A DNA stretch of 64,000 bases from assembly GCF_019459305.1 (NCBI RefSeq), contig NZ_JAIBES010000129.1, positions 26,713 through 90,712 of the forward strand, in the 5' to 3' direction. The notes under the pieces are model-generated. The model was not told the DNA's origin and ran no database searches. It saw only the letters and a list, made by a program, of their open reading frames with translations. The stretch's first letter is position 1, and each line of letters begins with the position of its first letter. Below, in pieces: positions 41,959 through 50,094 of this stretch. The DNA comes from Sphingopyxis sp. Its GTDB lineage: Bacteria; Pseudomonadota; Alphaproteobacteria; Sphingomonadales; Sphingomonadaceae. A program made the translations under genes and the position numbers.

Positions 41959-43050
41959 TTATGCCGCTTTCACTTGGCTGCCGGGCTGCGCGTTCAGCAA
42001 TCGGTCGGCCCAAAAGCCGCGACTGCCGAGATGCACTGCAAGCATCCGCTCGCGCCGGTAATAGAAATGGCAGTTCGCCTCGAACGTGTAGCCGATGCCG
42101 CCATGCACCTGAAGATTTTCGCGCGCCGCCAGTTCAAAGCATTTGATGCCCGAAAGGCGCGCCGCCGCCGCCGCCGCGGGAAGATCGCCGGGTGAAGATT
42201 CGGCGGCCCATCCGCCATAATAGGCATTAGATCGTGCGAGTTCGTTCGCGACGGCGACGTCGGCGAGCTTATGCTTGATCGCCTGATAGCCGGCGAGCGG
42301 ACGCCCGAACATCCGTCGTTCCATGGCATAATCGCGCGCCATGGTCAGGCACGCGTCTGACGCGCCCGCGGCTTCAAACGCGGCCTGCACCGCAGCCTGA
42401 TCGATCAGGCGGTCAAGCTTTCCGCTGCCCGGCATCGCTTCAGCCACGGCGTCGGCAAAGTCGAGGCGGTAATGCGGGCGGAGCTGGTCGAAGCTTTCCA
42501 GCTTGGTGCGTGTGACGCTCGGCTGGTCGAGTTCGACCAGCGCGAAGCCGCCATCGGCCACGAGGACAACCGCAATATCGGCAATGCCCGCGTCGGCGAC
42601 CGGCATCTTGCTACCGCTGAGCTTGCCGTCGGTGAGCGTTGCGCTACGCCCAAAAACCGGACCCGGACCCTCGGCATAAGCGAAGGTTGCGACGGCGTGA
42701 CCCGACGCAAGCTTTGGCAACCAGGCCGCTTTCTGCGCTTCGCTGCCCGCAAGCCCGATCGCCTCTGCCGCGAGGATGATCGAACTCATGAACGGCACCG
42801 CCGCGTTCGCGCCGCCCAGCGCTTCCATGATAACGCCGAGGTCGAGCGCGCCCAGTCCTAGTCCGCCATGCTCTTCGGGGATCGCAGCGCCCAGAAAACC
42901 CATATCGGCCAACGCGCGCCACAACGGTTCGTCCCATTCGGCGCCCGAATCGATCAAGGTGCGCAATCGGTCGAACGATGACATATCGGCCAGAAGGGAC
43001 CGCGCTTGCTCGCCGAGCATTTTCTGTTCATCGCTGAGGTCGAAATTCAT
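41959..43050 (-). CDS. Acyl-CoA dehydrogenase, short subunit of pair 3
   Basis: A 363-residue ACAD-fold protein: I-P-E-E-H-G-G-L-G-L-G-A-L-D near residue 57, R-R-M-F-G-R-P-L-A-G-Y-Q-A-I-K-H and Q-V-H-G-G-I-G-Y-T. The middle domain lacks the usual flavin-contact S-E-P motif (A-E-G-P-G-P instead). First gene of the pair-3 operon, with the regulon palindrome upstream. Expected partner of the long ACAD. Confidence 0.85.
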   Translation of the reverse strand: MNFDLSDEQKMLGEQARSLLADMSSFDRLRTLIDSGAEWDEPLWRALADMGFLGAAIPEEHGGLGLGALDLGVIMEALGGANAAVPFMSSIILAAEAIGLAGSEAQKAAWLPKLASGHAVATFAYAEGPGPVFGRSATLTDGKLSGSKMPVADAGIADIAVVLVADGGFALVELDQPSVTRTKLESFDQLRPHYRLDFADAVAEAMPGSGKLDRLIDQAAVQAAFEAAGASDACLTMARDYAMERRMFGRPLAGYQAIKHKLADVAVANELARSNAYYGGWAAESSPGDLPAAAAAARLSGIKCFELAARENLQVHGGIGYTFEANCHFYYRRERMLAVHLGSRGFWADRLLNAQPGSQVKAA

Positions 43051-43085
43051 CGCAGGCCTTGCCCTATTGTTGTGGTCTGTGTCAT

Positions 43086-43105
43086 AGCGAGTTGTATAAC
43101 TAGGT
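43086..43105. promoter_or_regulatory. Regulon palindrome, copy 8
   Basis: AGTTGTATAACT at 43090-43101 (one mismatch to the core) with the full right flank AGGT. It lies between the divergent pair-3 ACAD operon and the crotonase-ACAD-thiolase operon. Confidence 0.72.
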
Positions 43106-43141
43106 CAACCATGAGAACGACCGTGAGAGGATGGGTCTTCG

Positions 43142-43942
43142 ATGCATTATGAAACGATCCTGGTCGATGTCGCCGATCACATCGCGACGATCACGCTCAA
43201 CCGGCCCGATGCGATGAACAGTTTCACCAAGCAGATGATGGACGAATTCGAACATCTGTGGAAGTGGATTGGCCGCGAGGACGATATCCACTGCTGCGTG
43301 CTGCGCGCGACGCCGGGCAAAGCTTGGTGCACGGGGGTCGACGTCAAGGAATCGCAAAAACCGGGCGGCACCGTCGTCGATCTCGCGAATATCTGGCATT
43401 GCGAGGATCCGGGCAATTATCTCGGCCCCAAATCGATGAATTGCTGGAAGCCGATCATCGCCGCGGTGCACGGCATGGCGGCTGGTGGCGCCTTTTATTG
43501 GCTCAACGAGAGCGACATAATCATCTGCTCCGAAGAGGCGACCTTCTTCGATCCCCATGTAACATATGGGATGACGAGCGCGCTCGAACCGATCGGTATG
43601 ACCTATCATATGCCGCTGCATGACGTGCTGCGCATGGTGCTGCTCGGCAATGATGAACGCATCGGCGCCGGCACTGCGCTGCGTATCGGGCTGGTGAGCG
43701 AAATTACCACGCTCAACGATCTGTGGCCGCGCGCGCACGAATTGGCGACAGCCATCGCCGCGAAACCGCCCGCCGCAACCGCCGGATCGGTAAAGGCGAT
43801 CTGGGAGTCGCTCGACTTACCGCGCAGCGTGGCGCTGCAACAGGGCCTCAAATACTGCCAGATCGGCAATCCGGTCGGCGTCCCGCAGGTGAACCGCACG
43901 GCGCTGATGGCTGACAAGGCGAAGAAGTTCACGGTCCGCTAG
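43142..43942 (+). CDS. Crotonase-fold protein lacking both catalytic glutamates
   Basis: A 266-residue crotonase. The oxyanion motif H-G-M-A-A-G-G-A-F-Y-W has Phe where hydratases have the first Glu, and the second position reads F-D-P-H-V-T-Y-G. Simple hydration is therefore unlikely. The fold also supports hydrolases, ring-cleaving and C-C lyase reactions on CoA thioesters. First gene of the rightward operon with ACAD pair 4 and the thiolase, so it probably works just before or after those steps. Confidence 0.82.
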   Translation: MHYETILVDVADHIATITLNRPDAMNSFTKQMMDEFEHLWKWIGREDDIHCCVLRATPGKAWCTGVDVKESQKPGGTVVDLANIWHCEDPGNYLGPKSMNCWKPIIAAVHGMAAGGAFYWLNESDIIICSEEATFFDPHVTYGMTSALEPIGMTYHMPLHDVLRMVLLGNDERIGAGTALRIGLVSEITTLNDLWPRAHELATAIAAKPPAATAGSVKAIWESLDLPRSVALQQGLKYCQIGNPVGVPQVNRTALMADKAKKFTVR

Positions 43943-43999
43943 ACGCGGCACCTCACCCAGCCAGAACCGCCCTCTTTTCGGGCAAGGAACCGAAATCCT

Positions 44000-45094
44000 A
44001 TGTCGATTTTATATGACGAAGGGCAACAGGCGATCGCGACCGAGTCGCGCCGCATACTCGAAGCGCGGATGAGCAAGGACGCGCTGTTACCGCTGCTGGA
44101 GACGACCGGCCAGTATCATTCCGGTTTCTGGGACACGGCAAAGGAACAGGGGTGGACCGCGCTCGCGCTGCCCGAGGAATATGGCGGGCTGGCGCTCGGC
44201 CTCGTCGAACTCGGGCTGATCGCCCATCAGGCCGGGCGCACCGTAAGCGGGGCACCCTTCCTGATATCAAGCTTTGGCGCTGCCAAGGCGATCGAGCTTT
44301 ATGGATCAAATAGGCAAAAGGCCCGGTGGCTGCCCGGCCTTGCGAGCGGCGAGATCATCGGGACGGTTGCGTTCGCCGAAGGGCCCGACGCCCTCCCGAC
44401 CCGATCGCAGCTGACCTTTACCGACGATCGGATTGACGGGACCATGACCGGCGTTACCGGGGGGCTGGCGGCCGATATCGCTATTGTGCTTGCGAACGGC
44501 TCCGGCGTGGCGGTTCTTGCCGTCGCCGAACTCGGCAATGTGCAGAGCACGGCGGTTCAGAGTTTCGACAACAGCCGCTGCTATGCTAATCTGACCTTTG
44601 CGAACGCTCCTGCCGAATTGTTGGCATCGGGCACGCCAGCGCGCGACGCCGCGCTCCATATTCTGGCGCTGCAGGCGGTCATCACCGCGCACGAGCAAAC
44701 CGGCGGCGCCGAGGCAATGATGGAAGCTGCGCGCGACTATGCCCTGACGCGCCGCGCCTTTGGCCAGGTCATCGGCGCCTTTCAGTCGGTCAAGCACCGC
44801 ATCGCCGAACTCTACGGCTTCGTCGAACTTGCGCGCGCAAACTGCATCCATGCCGCGTCACGCGACGGCGCCGCCGATTTCATCACGGCTGCCGCCGCAG
44901 CGCGCCTTTCGGCGACCGAGGCTTATGACACGGCGGCGCGCGATGCCATCCAGATCCACGGCGGCATCGGGGTGACGTGGGAAGCAGGCCTTCACCTCCA
45001 TATGCGCCGCGCGCGCAGCCTGGCGATCGAACAGGGCAACAGCCTGTTCTGGGAAGATGTTCTGGTCGACCACCTGTTGGGAGAAATCGCATGA
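44000..45094 (+). CDS. Acyl-CoA dehydrogenase, short subunit of pair 4
   Basis: A 364-residue ACAD-fold protein: L-P-E-E-Y-G-G-L-A-L-G near residue 59, A-F-A-E-G-P-D-A-L-P in place of the usual flavin segment, R-R-A-F-G-Q-V-I-G-A-F-Q-S-V-K-H and Q-I-H-G-G-I-G-V-T. It starts 57 bp after the crotonase with AAGGA upstream, and its stop overlaps the long ACAD start (ATGA). Probable partner subunit. Confidence 0.85.
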   Translation: MSILYDEGQQAIATESRRILEARMSKDALLPLLETTGQYHSGFWDTAKEQGWTALALPEEYGGLALGLVELGLIAHQAGRTVSGAPFLISSFGAAKAIELYGSNRQKARWLPGLASGEIIGTVAFAEGPDALPTRSQLTFTDDRIDGTMTGVTGGLAADIAIVLANGSGVAVLAVAELGNVQSTAVQSFDNSRCYANLTFANAPAELLASGTPARDAALHILALQAVITAHEQTGGAEAMMEAARDYALTRRAFGQVIGAFQSVKHRIAELYGFVELARANCIHAASRDGAADFITAAAAARLSATEAYDTAARDAIQIHGGIGVTWEAGLHLHMRRARSLAIEQGNSLFWEDVLVDHLLGEIA

Positions 45095-46296
45095 GCGACC
45101 TGGAAGCCTATCGCGCCAAGGCCGCGATCTGGCTCGAATCGATGGTGCCGACGTTCGGGAAAGCCGCGCGCAAGAGCCTGTCCGAAGCCGACGACATTGC
45201 GCTCGCCCGCCGTTATCAGGCGGTAAAATTCGAAGCGGGTTACGCCGGTATCAACTGGCCGGTCGAATATGGCGGCCAGGGGCTCGGGCATCTCGAAAAG
45301 GTGACCTTCGACAGCGAGGAAATGAAGCACGGCTTTCCCAACGCCTATTTCGGCATTTCGCTGGGAATGCCTGTCCCCATCCTGATGCAGTTTGGCGAAG
45401 ACAAGATTTTCGTGAAGGAGCGCGTGCTGAAAGCACTGCGCGGCGAGGAAATCTGGTGCCAGCTGTTTTCCGAGCCGGCGGGCGGGTCCGATCTTGCGGG
45501 CCTGCGCACCAAGGCCGAGCCCGACGGAAACGGGTGGAAGATCAACGGGCAAAAAGTCTGGACCAGCTGGGCGCAATATTCGGATTATGGCGTCATTGTC
45601 GTCCGCACCGACCCCAATGTGCCGAAGCACAAGGGGCTGACGTATTTTTGGGTCGACATGAAAGCGGAGGGCGTCACCGTGCGACCGATCAAGCTTGCTG
45701 GGGGCGACAGCCACGTCAACGAGGTGTTCTTCGACGACGTAAAAGTGTCTGACGACCATCGTATGTCGCCCGTCGGGGGCGGTTTTGCGGTCGCGATGGC
45801 GACGCTGATGATTGAACGTTATGTCGCCACCGACAGCGGCGGCTTTGGCCCCCCACTCGATCTGTTCGTCGAGCTGGCTAAATCCACCCTGATTCAGGGT
45901 CGGCCGGCGATTGAAGATGGCCGCATCCGGCAGCAGATTGCGCGCAACCATGCGATGCGGGCCGGGCTTAACGCAATCACCGCACGCGCGATGGCGATGA
46001 TGCAGGCGGGAATGACCCCCGGCCCCGAAGGCTCGCTCAACAAGCTGATTTCCGTGCGTTCGCGCCAGAAACTCTCGGAGCTTGCGATCGATCTTCAGGG
46101 TAGCGACGGCTTCGCATTTGACGACCATGCGTCGCAAAAAGACAATTGGACGTCGAGCTGGATCAACGCGCCGACGGGCCGCATCGCCGGGGGGGCCGAT
46201 GAGATGCTTCTCAACACCATCGCCGAGAAAGTCCTTGGGCTGCCCCAGGACCACCGCCCCGACAAAGGCGTCCCATTCAACCAGATACCTGCCTGA
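45091..46296 (+). CDS. Acyl-CoA dehydrogenase, long subunit of pair 4
   Basis: A 401-residue ACAD: C-Q-L-F-S-E-P-A-G-G-S-D-L-A-G-L-R-T-K-A near residue 125, V-W-T-S-W-A-Q and R-I-A-G-G-A-D-E-M-L-L-N-T-I-A-E-K. Coupled by ATGA to the short subunit and followed 18 bp later by the thiolase. Sister of the long subunit of pair 3. Likely introduces the alpha-beta double bond in the last cycle before thiolysis. Confidence 0.88.
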   Translation: MSDLEAYRAKAAIWLESMVPTFGKAARKSLSEADDIALARRYQAVKFEAGYAGINWPVEYGGQGLGHLEKVTFDSEEMKHGFPNAYFGISLGMPVPILMQFGEDKIFVKERVLKALRGEEIWCQLFSEPAGGSDLAGLRTKAEPDGNGWKINGQKVWTSWAQYSDYGVIVVRTDPNVPKHKGLTYFWVDMKAEGVTVRPIKLAGGDSHVNEVFFDDVKVSDDHRMSPVGGGFAVAMATLMIERYVATDSGGFGPPLDLFVELAKSTLIQGRPAIEDGRIRQQIARNHAMRAGLNAITARAMAMMQAGMTPGPEGSLNKLISVRSRQKLSELAIDLQGSDGFAFDDHASQKDNWTSSWINAPTGRIAGGADEMLLNTIAEKVLGLPQDHRPDKGVPFNQIPA

Positions 46297-46314
46297 TCAC
46301 AAGGAAGCCACACT

Positions 46315-47565
46315 ATGACCGAAGCCTATATCATCGACGCTGTCCGTACGCCGCGCGGCATAGGAAAGCCCGGCAAGGGAGCGCTCTCGCATTTGCACCC
46401 GCAGCATTTGGCCGCAACCGTTCTGAAGGCGATCAAGGAGCGCAACAAGCTCGACACTGCAACGGTTGACGACGTCATATGGTCCACCTCGACGCAGCGC
46501 GGCAAACAGGGTACCGACCTCGGCCGCATGGCAGCGCTGTCGGCGGGCTATGACGTCAAGGTATCGGGCGTGACGCTCGATCGCTTTTGCGGCGGCGGCA
46601 TCACATCGGTAAACCTTGCCGCAGCGGCGGTGATGAGCGGAATGGAAGACTGCGTCATCGCGGGAGGCACCGAGATGATGAGCTATACCGCGCAACTGGC
46701 CGCCGACGAGGCCAATGCCGGGATCAAGCCGTTGGGCATGGGCGCGGGCAATCCCGCACTCGACGCCATCCATCCACAATCGCACCAGGGCGTTTGCGGC
46801 GACGCGATCGCTGCCCGCGAAGGAATCAGCCGCGAAGCAGTCGACGCGCTCGCGCTCGTCAGCCAGCAGCGCGCCGACCGGGCGATCAAGGAAGGCCGCT
46901 TCGCCAGATCGGTGGTGCCGGTGTACAACGAAGACGGCAGCGTCGCGCTCGACCATGAGGAATTCCCCCGGCCAGAGACGACCGCCGAAGGCCTCGCCGG
47001 GCTCAAGGCCAGTTTCGGGGCGCTCAAGGATTTCGACCTGGGCGGCGGCGTCACTTTCGCCAAGCAGATTCAGCGCGTCTATCCCGACCTAGAATGGGAG
47101 GGTGTCCATCACGCGGGCAACAGCTCGGGCGTTGTCGATGGTGCGGCAGCCTTGCTGATCACATCAAAAGATTATGCGGACAAAAACGGCCTGAAACCGC
47201 GCGCCCGTATTGTCGCCTATGCCAATATCGGCGATGATCCGACACTGATGCTGAACGCCCCGGTGCCCGCAGCGAAGAAGGTGCTCGAAAAGGCCGGTCT
47301 GACCAAGGACGATATCGACGTCTGGGAAATCAACGAGGCCTTCTCGGTCGTCGCCGAGAAATTCATTCGCGATCTCGATCTCGATCGAGAGAAGGTGAAT
47401 ATCAACGGCGGTGCGATGGCGCTCGGCCATCCGATCGGCGCCACCGGCTCGATCCTGATCGGCACCGCGCTCGACGAACTTGAGCGTTCGGGCGGTCGCT
47501 ACGGTCTGGTGACAATGTGCGCCGCCGGAGGAATGGCGCCCGCCATCGTGATCGAGCGCATCTAG
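46315..47565 (+). CDS. Acetyl-CoA acyltransferase (thiolase)
   Basis: A 416-residue degradative-type thiolase: nucleophile C92 in D-R-F-C-G-G-G, H372 in G-H-P-I-G-A-T-G and C402 in C-A-A-G-G-M-A-P-A. It should cleave a 3-oxoacyl-CoA with CoA to release acetyl- or propionyl-CoA. Last gene of the operon and right end of the catabolic island. It is the only thiolase in the window, so other rounds either share it or use a retro-aldol/hydrolase exit. Confidence 0.92.
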   Translation: MTEAYIIDAVRTPRGIGKPGKGALSHLHPQHLAATVLKAIKERNKLDTATVDDVIWSTSTQRGKQGTDLGRMAALSAGYDVKVSGVTLDRFCGGGITSVNLAAAAVMSGMEDCVIAGGTEMMSYTAQLAADEANAGIKPLGMGAGNPALDAIHPQSHQGVCGDAIAAREGISREAVDALALVSQQRADRAIKEGRFARSVVPVYNEDGSVALDHEEFPRPETTAEGLAGLKASFGALKDFDLGGGVTFAKQIQRVYPDLEWEGVHHAGNSSGVVDGAAALLITSKDYADKNGLKPRARIVAYANIGDDPTLMLNAPVPAAKKVLEKAGLTKDDIDVWEINEAFSVVAEKFIRDLDLDREKVNINGGAMALGHPIGATGSILIGTALDELERSGGRYGLVTMCAAGGMAPAIVIERI

Positions 47566-47994
47566 TCGCCGTCCGTTGATACTGGAAGCGGGCCGTGAAA
47601 TCGGAGGATGTCGTTGAGTATCGCCAAGATGGGATGCCGCGGCGCGCGAGCGTCGCCGAACGCTGAACTTCGTCGGCGTGGGCGTACATGCGACCGCTGT
47701 CAGATCGATTCAGCTTTTTTGCGAGGATTTGTTGAACGTGGGCGTATTGAGTGCCGATGGCCTGGATCACATCAAAGAGGCGATCTGCTCTGAACTCGCC
47801 ATCGGGAAGTGCGCCCCGGTGTCCGATCAACGCGAATTTGACGATATCCCAAGGCGCCGGATCCACGCCGTGTTTCATATCGCACCCGGCGAACCTCCTC
47901 GGGACAATCCGTGCACGCTCGACGATTTCGAGGATGCTCTTGGCGAATATCACGCCGCTTGACCGGCCGGCGAAACGGACGTCGGGAGGCGATT
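47566..47994. other. Gap between thiolase and MFS gene; one doubtful small ORF
   Basis: A 429-bp stretch with no recognised gene. A GTG-initiated reading frame at 47678-47962 would give 94 residues (starting M-G-V-H-A-T-A-V-R-S, with D-G-L-D-H-I-K-E-A-I), and the opposite strand is also partly open; neither matches a family I recognise. The base composition looks less GC-rich than the island. It may be the eroded flank of an earlier insertion. Confidence 0.3.
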
Positions 47995-49674
47995 GTGACT
48001 GACCCAACCCTCGCACGCAAAACCGAAACGGCGCGGGCGGTCTCGATCGGCGAGCCACTCCGAACGCCGCTGTTTCGCCGCATCTGGCTCGCAAGTCTTC
48101 TCTCCAACCTCGGCCTGCTTATTCAGGGCGTAGGCGCGGCTTGGGCAATGACCGAACTGACATCTGCTGCCGATATGGTGGCGCTGGTTCAGACTGCCTT
48201 GATGCTGCCGATCTTGCTCCTGTCGATCATGGCGGGCGCAATCGCCGATATGTACGATCGCCGCAAAGTTGGATTGATCGCGCTTTCGATCTCCCTTCTC
48301 GCTGCCGCTGGGCTCACCGCACTCACCGCCATCGACATGCTGACACCCTGGCTTCTTTTGGCCTCGTGTTTTGCGATCGGCACCGGCATGGCTCTATTCG
48401 GACCGGCTTGGCAAGCCTCCGTCTCCGAGCAGGTTCCCGCTCACACGCTTCCGCAGGCCGTCGCGCTGAACTCGATCAGTTACAATATCGCGCGCAGCTT
48501 TGGTCCGGCGATAGGCGGGGTGATTGTCGCGACTGCCGGTGCAGTTGCCGCCTTTGCCGCAAATGCATTCCTGTACGTCCCGCTGCTGATTGTCCTCCTG
48601 CTTTGGCGCCGCAACCACGTTCCGCCGCGGCTTCCCGCCGAGCGCATCGATCGAGCCATGGCATCGGGTTTACGTTACATCCTCCATTCACCGTCGATCC
48701 GTACAGTTTTATGGCGGACGTTTTTCACCGGCGTAGCAGGCGGATCCATATCGGCGCTGATGCCGATTATAGCGCGCGATAACCTTGGCGGCGGTGCGCA
48801 AACCTACGGCTTGATCTTGGGAGCATTTGGCGTCGGCGCCGTTGCGGGCGCTCTTACTATTGGAGCGATTCGTCATCGCGTGTCGGGCGAGGCGGCCGTC
48901 AGTTTTTCAGCTGTTATCATGGCGGTGGGCATTGCGATCGTCGCTCTGAGCGGATCGATCGTCCTGACGGCAGTTGCCCTGCTCGCTACTGGCGCCGCAT
49001 GGATGGTCAGCATAACCTTATTCAATATCGGCGTTCAGTTGGCGGCGCCACGCTGGGTCGCGGGACGGGCTCTCGCCGGTTTTCAGGCGGCCATTGCTGG
49101 CGGAGTGGCCATCGGCAGCTGGTTTTGGGGGCATATTGCACAGGACCATGATGTCGCGACGGCGCTACTTATGTCCGCCGGCACAATGGCGGCCAGCCCC
49201 CTGCTCGCCCTATGGCTCCGTATGCCGCCCGGCGAACAGAGCGGTCAGGATGGTGTCGAGCAAGCCGCGCCTGATGCCAAGCTTGCACTGACTGCCCGCA
49301 GCGGTCCCATCGTCGTCGAAATCGAATATCGCGTTGCCACGAGCGAAGCGCGCGATTTCTATGGTGCCATGCAGAAGGTCGGACGTACCCGGAATCGCAA
49401 TGGCGCCTATAGTTGGTCAATCGCGCGTGACATTGTCGATCCGGAGTTGTGGACCGAAAGGTTCCACTGCCCAACGTGGCTCGACTATCTTCGTCATCGC
49501 AGCCGATATACGGTTGCCGAACTGGCGCTGCAAACGGAAGCGGAAGCTTTTCACCAAAGCGCCGAACCAATGCGCGTCCGCCGGATGCTGGAACGACCAT
49601 TCGGATCGGTTCGCTGGAAGGATGACGCGCCAGATCAAGGCAATAACGAAGTCTTGCCCATCATGTCTGCCTAG
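47995..49674 (+). CDS. MFS_3 (EntS-like) exporter with C-terminal soluble domain
   Basis: A 559-residue major facilitator of the transmembrane-secretion-effector (MFS_3, PF05977-like) type. About twelve hydrophobic segments fill residues 30-420, with loop motif D-R-R-K-V after segment 2 (A-D-M-Y-D-R-R-K). Residues about 435-559 form a soluble alpha/beta tail (E-I-E-Y-R-V near the start, then W-L-D-Y-L-R-H-R-S-R) typical of the family. GTG start at 47995 after GGGAGG. It would export a siderophore-like or toxic small molecule by proton antiport. It sits alone between the two clusters, directly before a transposase remnant. Confidence 0.85.
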   Translation: MTDPTLARKTETARAVSIGEPLRTPLFRRIWLASLLSNLGLLIQGVGAAWAMTELTSAADMVALVQTALMLPILLLSIMAGAIADMYDRRKVGLIALSISLLAAAGLTALTAIDMLTPWLLLASCFAIGTGMALFGPAWQASVSEQVPAHTLPQAVALNSISYNIARSFGPAIGGVIVATAGAVAAFAANAFLYVPLLIVLLLWRRNHVPPRLPAERIDRAMASGLRYILHSPSIRTVLWRTFFTGVAGGSISALMPIIARDNLGGGAQTYGLILGAFGVGAVAGALTIGAIRHRVSGEAAVSFSAVIMAVGIAIVALSGSIVLTAVALLATGAAWMVSITLFNIGVQLAAPRWVAGRALAGFQAAIAGGVAIGSWFWGHIAQDHDVATALLMSAGTMAASPLLALWLRMPPGEQSGQDGVEQAAPDAKLALTARSGPIVVEIEYRVATSEARDFYGAMQKVGRTRNRNGAYSWSIARDIVDPELWTERFHCPTWLDYLRHRSRYTVAELALQTEAEAFHQSAEPMRVRRMLERPFGSVRWKDDAPDQGNNEVLPIMSA

Positions 49675-49679
49675 GCAGC

Positions 49680-49922
49680 AGAAAGCACCGCACCAAGTTG
49701 CATTCAAACAACCCAATCGAGCGACTCAATGGCGAGATCGATGGGCGCACCGACGTCGTCGGCATCTTCCCCAATGAGGCGGCGATTACGCGACTCGTCG
49801 GCGCCATCCTGCTGGAACAAAATGATGAATGGGCGGTCCAGCGTTGCCGCAACATGACCCTTGAGAGCATCTCGGGATTAAGCGATAATGGCATCTTCAC
49901 GTTGCCCGCCATGGCAGCATGA
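49680..49922 (+). pseudogene. IS256-family transposase, C-terminal remnant
   Basis: About 80 codons matching the C-terminus of IS256-family transposases: R-K-H-R-T-K-L-H-S-N-N-P-I-E-R-L-N-G-E-I, then R-T-D-V-V-G-I-F-P-N and L-L-E-Q-N-D-E-W-A-V-Q-R. N-P-I-E-R-L-N carries the last part of the catalytic region. The N-terminal 80% is missing; the reading frame dissolves just left of 49680, at the MFS stop codon. Sequence past the stop (to about 49992, ending GGGACACGAC) looks like the old element end. No partner end was found on the left. Confidence 0.85.
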
Positions 49923-49997
49923 TCAAGCCGGCTTGGCCGGAGATCGCTAAGGCTGCGCCGGCGAACCTACACCATCAAATGGGACACGACCCCCGCA

Positions 49998-50045
49998 GGG
50001 AAGCGGTGAACGACTAGCAGGGACGCTACTCGCTACCCGCTTCCC
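49998..50045. terminator. Inverted repeat downstream of the TonB receptor
   Basis: 9-bp arms GGGAAGCGG (49998-50006) and CCGCTTCCC (50037-50045), 30-nt loop, located 50-97 bp beyond the receptor stop. Possible terminator for the leftward receptor transcript, or part of the IS remnant. Confidence 0.4.
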
Positions 50046-50094
50046 CTACCTTCTGCGAGGCAATTGGGATTGAACCGGATAGTTGCCGACGAAG

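Noticed and set aside
1..47565. Calling the island a known steroid (HIP/cholesterol) degradation cluster
   Set aside because: Paired ACADs, a MaoC protein and an IpdC-like enzyme suggest it, but ring-cleavage genes such as ipdAB-type CoA transferase, kshA or hsaC-like dioxygenases are absent, so the substrate is left open.
47402..48094. Minus-strand frame of 230 codons across the thiolase/MFS gap
   Set aside because: It overlaps the thiolase and MFS coding ends and resembles no protein family; treated as a shadow, with only a low-confidence note on the gap.
49680..49992. Complete IS256-type insertion sequence
   Set aside because: Only the last 80 codons and one possible end remain; no left end or full transposase is present.
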